From: Bacteroidaceae bacterium
Lineage (GTDB): Bacteria; Bacteroidota; Bacteroidia; Bacteroidales; Bacteroidaceae
NCBI GenBank assembly: GCA_017617315.1
Contig: JAFZWM010000051.1
Location: forward strand, 56,371 to 120,370
Reading direction: 5' to 3'
Length of the DNA: 64,000 nt
The notes beneath the pieces are model-generated. The model was not told the DNA's origin, did no database searches, and was given only the letters and a program-made list of their open reading frames with translations. Each line of letters begins with the position of its first letter. The first letter of the stretch is position 1. This document shows positions 34,271 through 42,893 of this stretch, in pieces. The translations under genes were made by a program, and so were the position numbers.

Positions 34271-36229
34271 TTAGTCACTGTAACCATAAGAATTATGCAA
34301 AGAACCGTTCGACTCAGAAATTGTTGTCGAGCCGATAGGCAGCAAGTATCTGTTCTTTACAGTAGAGTTGAGACCTGCGCTGATGAATGGCAGATATGTA
34401 GTGATATTCTTCTGCTTAGATGAATTCTGGGCATCCTCGTCGCCCCAGAAGGTAACAGACTCCCAGTCGCCAGTCTCGCCATCCTCAGGCTCTGCATACC
34501 ACTGAACACTGTTCATGTCAATCTGCCACCACTCGCAACCGTAACGGCTGTCTTCCTTGCTCACCTTGTTATACTTGAAGTAGAGCTTCTTTGGATAAAC
34601 ATTGCGGGCATTTACGGCTGCTGTATAAGCATTCTTGAACTCGTCAATCTTAGAGCTTAGAAGATTCCAGCGGATAAGGTCGAACTTACGGAAGCCCTCG
34701 CCTGCCAACTCCCAAGCGTCCTCGTTTACGATTGCGCTGAAGAAGTTGTCGGCAGTAAGGTTGTTGATGTAAGTCTGAGCATCAACCTTGTCAGCCTCGG
34801 CAAACGCACGGGTGTGAACCTCGCCAAGAGCCTCGCGTGCAGTCTTGCTGCATCCTGCTACACCAGCATCAGGATTGCCGTTAAGATAGTTTGCAACCTC
34901 GGCATACATCAGCAACACCTGTGAGTAACGCATACGGATTACGTTGATACCGCTCATCCACTTTGCATTACCTGCGTTGAGGGCAACAGAGCGCCACTCC
35001 TCGTTCATCTTTCTAACATCCCACTTTCCAACATAAATCTCGAAAGGCTTGTTGCCCTGCATGTTCTCCTTCAGGATGCCGTTCTCTTCCTTCATCTCGT
35101 ATGTTGCACAAGTGATGTCGCGACGCTGGTCTTTCTTGTCGAACGACCAGAAGAAAGGAGCTGTAAGCTTAACCTTACCAGATGAGTTACCCTTTGCACC
35201 GAATGCTGCAGAAGCACCGTTTATACGAACACCGATGGTGTAGCCAAGCTCGCTCGACTTGCCAAGGCCATCTGGAATCTCGAAGATATTCTCCTGATAC
35301 TGAGTATCGAGCTCGCGCTGATTAACCTTGTACCACTCGTCGGCAAACGAAGGGTTCAGCTTGTGCTTTCCGCTGTTGATGATAGCTGCAAGATGCTCGC
35401 CTGCCTTCTGATACATTGCCTTGCGGGTAGACTCATCGCAACGCTGAGTAGGATATTTCTCGTCAGAGTTCTCGGCTGCAGTTTCGTAGCCATTCTTTGC
35501 CTGCTCGCGGATTGCCCATCCGGCGCGTGTAAGGCAGAGCTGTGCAACTACGGCGTGAGCAAATCCCTTGTTGGCATGCTCGGTTGTCAGACCACTCTCG
35601 CCAGCCCATGGAAGGTCGTCAATTGCGGCTTCAACATCGCTGATGAGTGCGTCGTAAATTTCGTCGCGGTCGGTCTTGCCAAGATAAACGTTCTCTGGGC
35701 TTGTTGCATTCAGTTTGAATGGAATATCGCCGAACACACGAGTAAGGTCGAGATATACCATTGCACGAAGAACCTTTGCCTCGGCTCTGTAACGGCGCAA
35801 AGCCACGGCCTCGTCGCTGTTTCCGCCAGCCGCGCTGCTGCTGTTTACGCCATCAACAAGCATGTTTGCATATTCGATAGCCGAATACATTGCGTTCCAA
35901 CCCTTTGAAAGGTTACCCCATCCCGGATTGGCATTGTAGTTCATGTTACCGCGCTCGCTTGTTGTGTTGCTTACGTTGCCCTCACCCAGACCGTCGATAA
36001 GCTCGATGTCTGAGTTTGTAGCCCAGTGCATGCTTACATACTGAGTGTAAGTCTCGCCCTTGGTCAGCTCGCCGTAAACCTTGTTTAGTATGAGATTTGC
36101 ATTTTCTGCGCTCTCGCATGCAGTCTGTGTCGTAATCTCCGAAGGCGATGTCTGATCGAGAAAATCAGAACATGAAGCGGCAGACACAACACCTGCACCT
36201 AATATTATTGCTTTAAAAATATTTTTCAT
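34271..36229 (-). CDS. RagB/SusD-family outer membrane lipoprotein of the rhamnogalacturonan locus
   Basis: 652 residues. The lipobox is VSAASC, followed by SDFLDQTSPSE. SusD features include AEAKVLRAMVYLDLTRVFGD, HAVVAQLCLTRAGWAI, RMRYSQVLLMYAEVANYLNG and, near the end, WELAGEGFRKFDLIRWNLL. It binds oligosaccharide at the surface and caps the SusC channel. It is 15 nt downstream of susC and 19 nt upstream of the surface lipoprotein gene. The neighbouring PL11 lyase suggests rhamnogalacturonan I fragments as substrate. Confidence 0.94.
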   Translation of the reverse strand: MKNIFKAIILGAGVVSAASCSDFLDQTSPSEITTQTACESAENANLILNKVYGELTKGETYTQYVSMHWATNSDIELIDGLGEGNVSNTTSERGNMNYNANPGWGNLSKGWNAMYSAIEYANMLVDGVNSSSAAGGNSDEAVALRRYRAEAKVLRAMVYLDLTRVFGDIPFKLNATSPENVYLGKTDRDEIYDALISDVEAAIDDLPWAGESGLTTEHANKGFAHAVVAQLCLTRAGWAIREQAKNGYETAAENSDEKYPTQRCDESTRKAMYQKAGEHLAAIINSGKHKLNPSFADEWYKVNQRELDTQYQENIFEIPDGLGKSSELGYTIGVRINGASAAFGAKGNSSGKVKLTAPFFWSFDKKDQRRDITCATYEMKEENGILKENMQGNKPFEIYVGKWDVRKMNEEWRSVALNAGNAKWMSGINVIRMRYSQVLLMYAEVANYLNGNPDAGVAGCSKTAREALGEVHTRAFAEADKVDAQTYINNLTADNFFSAIVNEDAWELAGEGFRKFDLIRWNLLSSKIDEFKNAYTAAVNARNVYPKKLYFKYNKVSKEDSRYGCEWWQIDMNSVQWYAEPEDGETGDWESVTFWGDEDAQNSSKQKNITTYLPFISAGLNSTVKNRYLLPIGSTTISESNGSLHNSYGYSD

Positions 36230-36244
36230 CTCTTGAATTTTTCT

Positions 36245-39200
36245 TTAGAATGAAACATTCACGCCAAGAACGTATGAACGGCTCTTTGGATAAGCTGCAT
36301 AGTCGATACCCGGACACATTGCATTCTTCTTGCTGCTTGTATCAACCTCAGGGTCGGCACCTGAGTAGCTTGTGATGCAGAACAGGTTATATCCTGTAAG
36401 GTAGAAGCGCACGTTGCTCATGTGTGCCTTGCGGATTACGCTCTTTGGCAGCGAGTAGCCCAATGTGATGTTCTGGATGCGGAGGAACGAAGCGTCCTCG
36501 ACAGCTGTGTCGATAAGCTGGATTGTTGATACAGCACATGGATTGTAGATTGATGCGCCCTTGTTAATCTCGTTAAGACGGCTCTGGATTACGTCGGTTG
36601 TGCCGTAGTAAGCCAATACCTCTGACGATGGATTTGCAAGGTTGTAACCTGTTGCAGGGTCAATCCAAGTGTAGCGGTTTGCAATGTTGAAATCGCTGTT
36701 AAGGTTATAGCCCTTGGCCGAACCACTGTAGAAACTTGTTGCAAGCTTAGTACCGTTAACAATCTGGTTGCCGAACGAATAGTTGCAATAAAGTGTCAAG
36801 TCGAACTGCTTGTAACGTGCGTTGAAGCCAAAACCGCCAGCCCAAGGAGCCACAGTGTTGCCCAAGCGCTGCTTTACAGGAGCTCCGTTCTCGTCGCACT
36901 GAAGCTTCAAGCCGCCCGGATAATAGTTACCGCCGGTGATGCTTGCGCTGTTGTCCTTAACGCCGTCGCGCAAAACCCACGCAGTATTTGAGGAGTTTCG
37001 AACAAGTTCACCGTTTGGATTTGTCTCTGGGTCGTAAACAGTATAGAAACCGTTTGTCTTGTAGCCCCAAACCTCGCCAAGTCTGCCGCCTTCCTCAACG
37101 CGGAAGTCCTCGTACTTGCTGAGTGTTGAGCCCGACCAGTTACTGCTCTGCCATGGACTGTCAAGAGCAAGCTTGTCAATCTTGTTGCGGTTGTAAGATA
37201 CGTTTCCGTTAAACTCAAGACCGAAATCCTTCTTGTCTACAATCTGAGCCTTAACGGTGAACTCGAATCCCTTGTTAGAAGTCTGTCCGAAGTTCTGATA
37301 CTGCATTGTGTAGCCAGATGAACCGGCGATGGCAGTCTTCATCAGAAGGTCTTTTGTTGTATTCCAATAAAGGTCGAATGTTCCGGAAACGCGGTTGTTT
37401 GCAAATCCGTAGTCGACACCGATGTTACGGGTGATTGTTGTCTCCCACTTCAACTTCTCGTTAGAAAGAGTTGTTGCGTGCTCGAGCATAGACTTTGAGC
37501 TTTCCTTGCCATTCTCTGTAAAGAATGGAGAGTATGCTGTTGCGTTTGCAGCCGAATATGTTGTGTAAACTGAGTTTGCCGGGATACGGTTGTTACCCGC
37601 AGTACCATAGCTCAGACGAAGCTTAAGGCTTGACAACCAGTCGCGAGTGCTTTCCATAAACTTCTCCTCGCTCAGTCGCCATGCAAAGGCTGCTGATGGG
37701 AAGTAGCCCCAACGGTTGCCCTCGCCAAACTTGCTTGAGCCATCTGCACGCATTGTAACGGTGAGCAGATACTTCTCGTTGAGAGTATAGTTCAGACGGC
37801 CGAAGAATGAGAACATGTTCTCATCGGCATTCTCATATCTGTAAGGAGTCTTGGCAACTCCCTTATCTTGATTGTCAAGAACCTGATCGAATGAATATCC
37901 GTGAGGGAACTGAGTGCGAACATTATTTGTCTCAATCTCCTGTGCGCTGCTCCACTCCTGACCAACGAGAACGTTAATGCGGTCGCGGCCGCCAAACAGT
38001 TTCTTGTTGTCGTAAGTAAGAGTGTTGGCATTCTTCCAAGTCTTTGAATCAACACGACCGAGGAACGACTGTGGAGAACCGAAGTCGCCGTAGCTTGAAT
38101 TCTGAGTTGCATCCTCGAGCCAAACCTGATCGGTATCTGTATCGGTCCAAGTATAGCCGAGCTCAGAACGGAGCGTGAAGTTTTTGATTGGCTTCAGTAC
38201 AAGACCTGCGCTGAAACTGCGCTGGAACTTAGTCTTTGCCTTGTATGTTGCAACCAAACGCTCGTAAGGGTTCTTCTGAGAAGAAGTGCTCGACTCGTCA
38301 TCGTCGTCTGCTGCAAGAGCGTTTATCGGACGGAAACGTGCTGAGTTTGCCACGATAGAGTTTGCGGCGTTGCTCTCGTTTGTATCAGCACCCGAGCCCA
38401 AGCCCTTAACCTTCTGGTAGCTGATACGGCCGTTCAAGTCGAGCGACAGCCACTTTGTGAACTTGAAGTTCAGCTTTGCGTTACCGTTGTCCTTGCGGAA
38501 AGAAGATGACTTCATAATGCTGTTCTCGCCGTTGTGAGAGTAGCTTACGTTGAACTTAACCAACTCGTTACCGCCGCTTACGCTAAGGTTGTACTGGTTC
38601 TGAGTTCCGACGTTGCCGAAAATCTTATCCTGATAATCCTCGCCGCTGATTGACTTCCAGATTTCAAGATCGTCATAGTCGCCGTAATCTGTCGAACCAA
38701 GTTCGTACTGGTAGTAAGCGTAGTTGTAAGGATCCATAACCTTAACCAACTTGCGAGCCTTCTTTAGACCGAATGATGCACCGAAGTTTACATCAATCTT
38801 GCCGGCACGACCGCTCTTTGTTGTTACGATGATAACGCCGTTAGCACCCTTTGCTCCGTAGATTGCAGTTGTAGAAGCATCCTTCAGTACGTCGATGCTC
38901 TCGATATCCGAAGGCGCGATGTCAGAAATAGAAGAAACCTCGAATCCGTCTACAATGTAGAGCGGAGAGTTATCCTGAGACAACGAACCGCCACCACGCA
39001 CGCGAATCTTAACATCGGCATCTGGCGAGCCCTCGGTTGTAGTAACTGACACACCGGCAAGCTTTCCCTGAAGAGCCTCAGAAGCCGAAGCCACAGGCAA
39101 CTCGCCAATCTGCTTTGCGCTAACCGAACCAACCGAACCTGTAAGGTCGCGCTTGTTTACTGTTCCGTAACCAATAACGACAACCTCGTCAACCAGTTTA

Positions 39201-39502
39201 GAGTCGTCCTCAAGGGTTACTTCAATCTTAGTCTTTCCTTTTACATCTACTGTCTTAGACTTCATACCAACATATGAAATCTCGAGCAGATGTTTGTTAC
39301 CTGATAATCTCAGAGTGAAGTTTCCGTCCAAGTCGGTGATAGTACCATTTGTAGTGCCCTGCTCAAGAATGTTGGCACCAATGATAGGCTCACCTGTCTG
39401 GTCTTTGACTACACCTGAAACAGTCTGCGCCGATACGCTAAGCGATATCATTGCCATTACGAAGAACAGCAGAGCGCGGAATCTTTTCAATTTGTTAGAC
39501 AT
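36245..39502 (-). CDS. SusC/RagA-family TonB-dependent transporter of the rhamnogalacturonan locus
   Basis: 1085 residues. Signal peptide ending LSVSAQ, CarboxypepD-like domain (QTVSGVVKDQTGEPIIGANI), TonB-box/plug region (VVIGYGTVNKRDLTGSVGSV, IRVRGGGSLSQDNSPLYIVD, SIDVLKDASTTAIYGAKGAN) and a long beta-barrel ending in VLGVNVSF. It is first in the minus-strand operon and divergent from the PL11 lyase gene. It has an exact consensus promoter about 100 nt upstream. It presumably imports the oligosaccharides released at the surface. Confidence 0.95.
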   Translation of the reverse strand: MSNKLKRFRALLFFVMAMISLSVSAQTVSGVVKDQTGEPIIGANILEQGTTNGTITDLDGNFTLRLSGNKHLLEISYVGMKSKTVDVKGKTKIEVTLEDDSKLVDEVVVIGYGTVNKRDLTGSVGSVSAKQIGELPVASASEALQGKLAGVSVTTTEGSPDADVKIRVRGGGSLSQDNSPLYIVDGFEVSSISDIAPSDIESIDVLKDASTTAIYGAKGANGVIIVTTKSGRAGKIDVNFGASFGLKKARKLVKVMDPYNYAYYQYELGSTDYGDYDDLEIWKSISGEDYQDKIFGNVGTQNQYNLSVSGGNELVKFNVSYSHNGENSIMKSSSFRKDNGNAKLNFKFTKWLSLDLNGRISYQKVKGLGSGADTNESNAANSIVANSARFRPINALAADDDDESSTSSQKNPYERLVATYKAKTKFQRSFSAGLVLKPIKNFTLRSELGYTWTDTDTDQVWLEDATQNSSYGDFGSPQSFLGRVDSKTWKNANTLTYDNKKLFGGRDRINVLVGQEWSSAQEIETNNVRTQFPHGYSFDQVLDNQDKGVAKTPYRYENADENMFSFFGRLNYTLNEKYLLTVTMRADGSSKFGEGNRWGYFPSAAFAWRLSEEKFMESTRDWLSSLKLRLSYGTAGNNRIPANSVYTTYSAANATAYSPFFTENGKESSKSMLEHATTLSNEKLKWETTITRNIGVDYGFANNRVSGTFDLYWNTTKDLLMKTAIAGSSGYTMQYQNFGQTSNKGFEFTVKAQIVDKKDFGLEFNGNVSYNRNKIDKLALDSPWQSSNWSGSTLSKYEDFRVEEGGRLGEVWGYKTNGFYTVYDPETNPNGELVRNSSNTAWVLRDGVKDNSASITGGNYYPGGLKLQCDENGAPVKQRLGNTVAPWAGGFGFNARYKQFDLTLYCNYSFGNQIVNGTKLATSFYSGSAKGYNLNSDFNIANRYTWIDPATGYNLANPSSEVLAYYGTTDVIQSRLNEINKGASIYNPCAVSTIQLIDTAVEDASFLRIQNITLGYSLPKSVIRKAHMSNVRFYLTGYNLFCITSYSGADPEVDTSSKKNAMCPGIDYAAYPKSRSYVLGVNVSF

Positions 39503-39604
39503 GTTTTTATTACCTAAAATTATTGATATAGAATTTATTTATTCTGCAATTAGTACATTTCCGTTAGCGTTCACAAATCAAGACGCAATATATTGATTAA
39601 GTGG

Positions 39605-39636
39605 CAAAAATACCCTATTTTTTTGATACACACAAA
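39605..39636 (-). promoter_or_regulatory. Promoter of the rhamnogalacturonan SusC operon
   Basis: On the minus strand TTTG (39636-39633), a 20-nt spacer and TATTTTTG (39612-39605) fit the Bacteroidota consensus exactly. The leader is about 100 nt. Confidence 0.8.
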
Positions 39637-39676
39637 TAAATTGAATTACTTTTTAACTACAATCTAATATTTTAAT

Positions 39677-39684
39677 TACTTTTG
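39677..39684 (+). promoter_or_regulatory. -7 element of the PL11 gene
   Basis: TACTTTTG matches TAnnTTTG. It covers the first base of an upstream in-frame ATG-type start candidate region at 39684, so the ATG at 39720 is used. The upstream TTTG is replaced by a T-rich stretch. Confidence 0.6.
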
Positions 39685-39719
39685 TGCCGAAATTGTTTAA
39701 CTACATTTATTTAATTTTT

Positions 39720-42431
39720 ATGAACCTGAAATACAAATTCTCAAAGACCATTTTGCTGTCGGCCTTAATGCTCGGCGGAGTTCAAACAACACAGGCACAG
39801 CAAGTTGCAGAAAAGCTAAACAGAGCACCTGTTGCCGTAAAGGCTTCTAACGGAATCCTTGTTTCGTGGCGTTCGCTAAAGGGCGACGATGCCCAGATGG
39901 CGTTCAACGTTTACCGAAACGGAACTCTGCTGAATTCATCCCCAATCACCACAAAGACTAACTTCCTCGACAAGCAGGGCGAGGCTGGCGCAACCTATAA
40001 GGTTGAGTGCATCGTAAACGGCACGGTAAAAGAATCGGCCGAGACTAAAGCGTGGGATAACATGTTCACATCGTTCAACGTAAGCCGCCCGGATGCTCAG
40101 GCCAACCATGGCGGAAGCAAGGGCTATTATTTTCCCGATGACATGTCGGTTGGCGACCTCGATGACGACGGCGAATACGAGTACGTTCTGAAATGGATGC
40201 CTAACAACTCCAAAGACAACGGAACCAGCGGATACACATCGCCTTGCGTGATAGATGCATACAAGGCAGACGGCACGCTTATGTGGCGCATAGACCTCGG
40301 ACTGAATATCCGTACCGGAAACCACTATACCCAATTCCTCGTTTACGACTTCGACGGCGACGGAAAGGCTGAGATGATTTGCAAGACTGCTCCGGGCTCT
40401 ACCGACGCAGCCGGAAACTATGTCTCGGCAGCTGCAACCGATGCTGCAATAAAGGGCATAAACAATACAAAGATATATCTTAACTCAAACGGTCATGTAA
40501 CTGGCGGAGAGGAACTTCTAACAGTATTCAACGGCGAAACCGGAAAGGCTATGCACACCATTTGGTATAGTCCAAACCGTGCACGTACAACAGGCAACGC
40601 CGATATGACGTATGCCGACTGGGAAAGCGTTGCCGGAAAGAGCACAAACTACAACCGCGGCGAGAGATACAACGCTGCCGTTGCCCATCTTGACGGAACA
40701 AACAAACTGCCTTCTGCCATTATGCAGAGAGGCTACTACACTTACTGCTACCTGTGGGCTGTAGACTGGAACGGAACTGAACTGAAAACACGCTGGCTGC
40801 ACTCTGGCATTAAAGGTTCTTGGCAGACTTACAATGCCAACAACAGCCTCTTGGCAAACGGAACAGGCAGTTCGAGTTACGGACAGGGCGTTCACGGCAT
40901 CAGCGTTGCCGATGTTAACGGCGATGGACTGGACGACATCATTACAGGCGGCGCAACCATAGGCCACGACGGAAGACTGATGTGCTCAACCGGAAAAGGT
41001 CACGGCGATGCCCTTCATGTTGCCGACCTCTGCCCAGACCGTCCGGGACTTGAGGTTATGATGCCTCACGAGGAATCACCTTTCGGCTACGATGTTCACG
41101 ACGGAACAACAGGAGAGCTGATATTCAGCGCAGAAAGCAGCAAGGATAACGGTCGTGGCTTGGCAGCCGACTACATTCCGGCAAACCGCGGATTCGAGTT
41201 CTGGTCATCTGCCGACAACAACGTACGCTCATGCACCGACGGAACAGTTCTTGGCTCAAGCAAGCCAGACTGCAACTTCCGCATCTACTGGACTGGCGAT
41301 CCTTACGACCAGACTTTCGACGGATGCTACGACAAAGATCATACATATAAAAGTTATCCACGAATCCTGACCTACAACACTTCTACTAAAGGTAATAGCG
41401 TATTCCAGTTGTTCACATCGCACGGCGACCCTCAGACTTGCAACACGACAAAGGCTACGCCATGTCTTCAGGCCGATTTGTTTGGCGACTGGCGCGAGGA
41501 AATCGTGATGTATCAGTATAACGGCGACTTGTCTTCGAAGACATTCAAGATAATGATTTTCTCAACTCCCGAGGAAACCGAATACAAAGTGCCTTGCCTG
41601 ATGCAAGACCACCAGTACCGCATGGCTATTGCTTGGCAGAATGCAAGCTATAACCAGCCTCCTCACCTCGGATTCAACCTTGCCGACTATCTGGGCGTTG
41701 ACGGAAGCACATACGCAACAAAGACAACATCGCACGCTCCGGCATACACTGCCGAGGTTGTTGAGGTTGACGAGAATGCCGAGCACTTCGAGATTATCGA
41801 CGGCTCGCACTACCCTTCTGCCGACAAGGGAACACTTGCAGGAACATCGTTCACTGCCGGAGAGAACGGCGAACTTACAGCATCGCCAAACGGCAGCTAT
41901 CTCAAGATCAGAACAAACGTGAACGACCAGATTGCTATCTCTGTAAACGAGGGCTACATCATCACTGGCATCGAACTCGAGGGATACAGCAACAACAAAT
42001 CGGCAACTGCCGACCGTTCTATCGACCTTATTGGAGTTTATACCGACGGTACAGATGACAACAAACTTGCAAATGCCGTTACATTCCCGGGCGGCACAAA
42101 CGGACAGAAGGCTGTTAAGGCAACCGTTACCGACCTTGAGGCAACAAAGAGCGTTGTAATGAAGTTCGACAACTCAAAGATTACAACCACCGAAGTTGAC
42201 CCTAACGGCAAGAACAAGCAGCTGATTGCCTCAATAACCATCTATTACAAGGTTTCTGGCACAACCGATGTCAAGACCGTAAAGTTTTGCGTAAGCGGCA
42301 GCAAGGCTGTTCTCTACAACGCAGCCGGACAGATTGTTGCAACAGGCGAGTTCGACATCAACTCGCTCAACATTCCAAGCGGAATATACATCCTTAACGC
42401 AAACGGCGAGACAAAGAAGATTTTCAAGTAA
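39720..42431 (+). CDS. Rhamnogalacturonan lyase, PL11 family, with extra domain and T9SS-like tail
   Basis: 903 residues from the ATG at 39720. A signal peptide ends near TTQAQQ. The PL11 region (about 25-660) starts RAPVAVKASNGILVSWRSL and contains Ca-binding loops DFDGDGKAEM (about 211) and DVNGDGLDDIITGG, with LFGDWREEIVMYQYNGDL further on; together these fit the eight-bladed propeller of RG lyases. About 660-850 is an additional beta-rich domain. The last 55 residues (SKAVLYNAAGQIVATGEFD, then IPSGIYILNANGETKKIFK) form a type IX secretion sorting domain. It should cleave the rhamnogalacturonan I backbone at the surface for the divergent SusCD. Confidence 0.92.
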   Translation: MNLKYKFSKTILLSALMLGGVQTTQAQQVAEKLNRAPVAVKASNGILVSWRSLKGDDAQMAFNVYRNGTLLNSSPITTKTNFLDKQGEAGATYKVECIVNGTVKESAETKAWDNMFTSFNVSRPDAQANHGGSKGYYFPDDMSVGDLDDDGEYEYVLKWMPNNSKDNGTSGYTSPCVIDAYKADGTLMWRIDLGLNIRTGNHYTQFLVYDFDGDGKAEMICKTAPGSTDAAGNYVSAAATDAAIKGINNTKIYLNSNGHVTGGEELLTVFNGETGKAMHTIWYSPNRARTTGNADMTYADWESVAGKSTNYNRGERYNAAVAHLDGTNKLPSAIMQRGYYTYCYLWAVDWNGTELKTRWLHSGIKGSWQTYNANNSLLANGTGSSSYGQGVHGISVADVNGDGLDDIITGGATIGHDGRLMCSTGKGHGDALHVADLCPDRPGLEVMMPHEESPFGYDVHDGTTGELIFSAESSKDNGRGLAADYIPANRGFEFWSSADNNVRSCTDGTVLGSSKPDCNFRIYWTGDPYDQTFDGCYDKDHTYKSYPRILTYNTSTKGNSVFQLFTSHGDPQTCNTTKATPCLQADLFGDWREEIVMYQYNGDLSSKTFKIMIFSTPEETEYKVPCLMQDHQYRMAIAWQNASYNQPPHLGFNLADYLGVDGSTYATKTTSHAPAYTAEVVEVDENAEHFEIIDGSHYPSADKGTLAGTSFTAGENGELTASPNGSYLKIRTNVNDQIAISVNEGYIITGIELEGYSNNKSATADRSIDLIGVYTDGTDDNKLANAVTFPGGTNGQKAVKATVTDLEATKSVVMKFDNSKITTTEVDPNGKNKQLIASITIYYKVSGTTDVKTVKFCVSGSKAVLYNAAGQIVATGEFDINSLNIPSGIYILNANGETKKIFK

Positions 42432-42456
42432 CAAACAATACGACCAAACTTTAACT

Positions 42457-42500
42457 AACGCGCCCGAGAGGAAACAACTCTTCGGGCGCGTTTCTGTTTT
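42457..42500 (+). terminator. Terminator after the PL11 gene
   Basis: Arms AACGCGCCCGA and TCGGGCGCGTT enclose a 14-nt loop and are followed by a T-rich tail. CCCGAAGGAAT and CCCGAAGGCTG (42508-42529) follow directly as an 11-bp-spaced pair. Confidence 0.88.
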
Positions 42501-42574
42501 CAAAAAACCCGAAGGAATCCCGAAGGCTGGAAAAAGAAATCGAGGCACAAAATGAGTTTTTCAAAATAATTATT

Positions 42575-42582
42575 TACCTTTG
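42575..42582 (+). promoter_or_regulatory. -7 element for the structured RNA
   Basis: TACCTTTG matches TAnnTTTG. The expected start of transcription is near 42588. No coding start follows for 300 nt, so it drives a non-coding or long-leader transcript. Confidence 0.65.
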
Positions 42583-42587
42583 CAGAT

Positions 42588-42847
42588 AATTCGGGGGAGA
42601 AATCCCGAAGAACAAAGCATTTGCTATTATTTCGCGTTAAGCCAAAAAGCCTAGGAAACTATTTTGGAATAAAAACCGCTAAGAAGTAATAGTTCGTTTT
42701 GGGGTGTCTGAAAATGGGCAGCCCTGTCAATTGATATAGCAATGCACTCGCCATAAAGGCGTGGTGTATTCTTATTAATTGACGGGGGTTCCATTTCCTA
42801 GGCTTGCCCCTTAGCTTAACGCAATAAGAAGCATCACGCTTTCTTTT
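42588..42847 (+). ncRNA. Structured non-coding RNA, 6S-like architecture
   Basis: The core 42634-42822 (189 nt) folds into one long interrupted helix. P1 is GCGTTAAGC (42634-42642) with GCTTAACGC (42814-42822). P2 is a perfect 12 bp, AAGCCTAGGAAA (42647-42658) with TTTCCTAGGCTT (42794-42805). A large asymmetric bubble follows, holding a small hairpin (ACTATT with AATAGT). Then come P4, CCC-GTCAATT (42722-42732) with AATTGACGGG (42777-42786), and P5, AATGCACTCGCC (42741-42752) with GGCGTGGTGTATT (42758-42770). A 5' hairpin TTCGGG...CCCGAA lies at 42590-42609, and a weak terminator-like AAGC/GCTT stem with a T run ends near 42847. Length and closing stem-bubble-terminal stem layout resemble 6S RNA; identity is not proven. 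It could instead be a long leader of the methylase gene. Confidence 0.62.
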
Positions 42848-42851
42848 TGCG

Positions 42852-42889
42852 GCGATTGATAGTCAGATGCCTAAAAATCTATCAATCGC
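42852..42889 (+). promoter_or_regulatory. Hairpin directly before the methylase start codon
   Basis: A perfect 11-bp stem GCGATTGATAG (42852-42862) with CTATCAATCGC (42879-42889) ends 4 nt before the ATG at 42894. Its 16-nt loop contains another in-frame ATG (42867). No T run follows, so translational control or start selection is more likely than termination. Confidence 0.6.
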
Positions 42890-42893
42890 AATT

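Noticed and set aside
42588..42847. tmRNA or RNase P RNA
   Set aside because: No tRNA-like ends or tag frame, and none of the conserved RNase P core words such as GAGGAAAGTC were found.
42588..42893. Retron or group II intron RNA
   Set aside because: No reverse transcriptase gene is present in the window and no domain V-like hairpin was seen.
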